From Whitmania pigra (Eukaryota; Annelida; Clitellata; Hirudinida; Haemopidae), in NCBI GenBank assembly GCA_021613335.1, contig JAJTWR010000452.1:62001-126000 (forward strand): DNA of 64,000 nt, written 5' to 3'. A program made the translations under genes and the position numbers. The notes beneath the pieces were generated by a model. The model did not search any database. It worked only from the letters and a program-made list of their open reading frames with translations, and was not told the DNA's origin. Shown here one piece after another: positions 60,230 through 64,000 of this stretch (within the stretch, counting starts at the first letter, position 1; every line of letters begins with the position of its first letter).

Positions 60230-60512
60230 ACCAATAAATAACTTCAGACCGAAAAAAAGGAAAATTAATTAAAAATGAAAAAGACTCGGAGATGAATTGG
60301 ACTCTTGAAGGAATCGTAAAGTAAATGTATTCGCTTGGAGCCTGGGTCGTTACCACTTCGGAATGGATGTTCGGGCCACTTTGAGGGCAATGAAGGGTCC
60401 CTTGATTACCCAACAACCCCTCGTTCTTGGGGACTTCGTAACCGCCCATCGCATGAAGTCCAAACTCGCATCGCGAATGATCGATCCTTTCGCGTATCGT
60501 GATGTCGGCCAT
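60230..60512 (-). other. Possible coding exon, minus strand (low support)
   Basis: A minus-strand open frame with a fair donor (TTTAAG then GTAATT) at its low end. It contains GTLHCPQSGPNIHSEVV and QAPSEYIYFTIPSR. Its position downstream of the cysteine-rich exon at 63775-64000 would suit a following exon of that gene, but I cannot place an acceptor with a pyrimidine tract, and there is no recognised domain. Confidence 0.22.
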
Positions 60513-63539
<3,027 letters not shown>

Positions 63540-63580
63540 GCAGCAGCAGCAACAACAACGTCAACAACAACAACAACAAC

Positions 63581-63672
<92 letters not shown>

Positions 63673-63772
63673 GCAACAACAACAACAACAACAACAACAA
63701 CAGCAACAACAACGACGACGACGACGACAACAACAACAGCAACAGCAGCAGCAAAAACAACAACAACAACAG
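63540..63772. repeat. (CAA)n/(CAG)n compound microsatellite
   Basis: About 230 bp of CAA with CAG and CGA variants, directly beyond the low end of the cysteine-rich exon. It reads as polyglutamine or polyasparagine on the plus strand, but no start, splice or flanking gene structure supports translation, and it probably lies in the intron of the minus-strand gene. Confidence 0.92.
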
Positions 63773-63774
63773 AC

Positions 63775-64000
63775 TTTTTGATTGGAACATGGCTTCCCCA
63801 GCGTACTGGTTGTTGGCGTGGGGCGAGAGGTAGGGGCATCTGTTCTCGACGATCTGCTCGTAGTGGGGACAACCAGGCACCCTCGTATCGTTCGAGTAGT
63901 GAGGAATCAACAATGAACAGATCCAGAGCTTGTGGGCAGCCTGAGGATTGCAAACGTACTTATTATGGACTTTCAAGCTGGCTGGGATGGATGGATAGAT
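63775..64000 (-). CDS. Partial exon resembling FAM155/NALF (NALCN channel auxiliary factor) cysteine-rich region
   Basis: A minus-strand frame open from the window edge. It reads LKVHNKYVCNPQAAHKLWIC, then a spacer, VPGCPHYEQIVENRCPYLSP, and QYAGEAMF. This follows the human FAM155A pattern: a cysteine, AWLCSQYF, then IPC before QYCLEVQTRCPFILP and YGGLSSF. The spacing of Trp-x-Cys, Pro-x-Cys, the Arg-Cys-Pro core and the Tyr-x-Gly end agrees. FAM155/NALF proteins (nematode NLF-1) help fold and traffic the NALCN sodium-leak channel in the ER and plasma membrane. The exon is cut by the window end. Its splice donor, at about 63773 next to a (CAA)n tract, is weak, so the low boundary is uncertain. 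The match is from memory over about 60 residues. Confidence 0.52.

Overview
The window is nuclear DNA from an invertebrate animal. Its genes have GT-AG introns, it carries tens of long microsatellite tracts, and its recognisable genes are metazoan: a seven-Ig PTK7 pseudokinase receptor, DNA polymerase eta with a UBZ finger, PDAP1, SMIM15 and TCAF-type M60 proteins. The repeat style ((AAT)n, (ATC)n, (CTCA)n, (ATGG)n) would suit a lophotrochozoan such as an annelid, but that placement is a guess. All gene models here were spliced by eye, with intron phases checked across every junction.

Layout. 0-4 kb: two related genes for small RING-H2 proteins with a C-terminal membrane segment. The first has two RING fingers in tandem. 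They lie among relics of a hAT-like element, a small inverted-repeat element and a tRNA-derived SINE. 5.5-13.3 kb: a compact plus-strand cluster of PDAP1 (six coding exons, the first only 10 nt), SMIM15 (one exon) and POLH (eleven exons). 14.8-29.8 kb: PTK7 on the minus strand, tail-to-tail with POLH, in 18 coding exons giving 1094 residues, with a TATA box upstream. 30-41.4 kb: gene-poor, rich in microsatellites, with a decayed LINE 3' end and a rearranged scrap of a TCAF gene. 41.5-55 kb: a head-to-tail array of four genes with intronless coding regions for about 710-residue TCAF-like proteins, each keeping a complete HExxH...E zinc-peptidase motif. Copies 1 and 3 come from a recent duplication of about 3 kb. 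55-64 kb: gene-poor, with a possible minus-strand gene running off the right edge; its exon at the edge resembles the cysteine-rich region of the FAM155/NALF family (NALCN channel auxiliary factors).

The genes do not form one pathway. POLH bypasses UV lesions, PTK7 is a planar-polarity/Wnt co-receptor, PDAP1 and SMIM15 are small housekeeping proteins, and the TCAF array is a lineage-expanded family. The most interesting points are the TCAF array (mosaic divergence, apparent loss of the core promoter in copy 3, and an inverted gene scrap upstream), the twin-RING membrane protein, and the POLH-PTK7 adjacency, which recalls their linkage on human chromosome 6p21.1.
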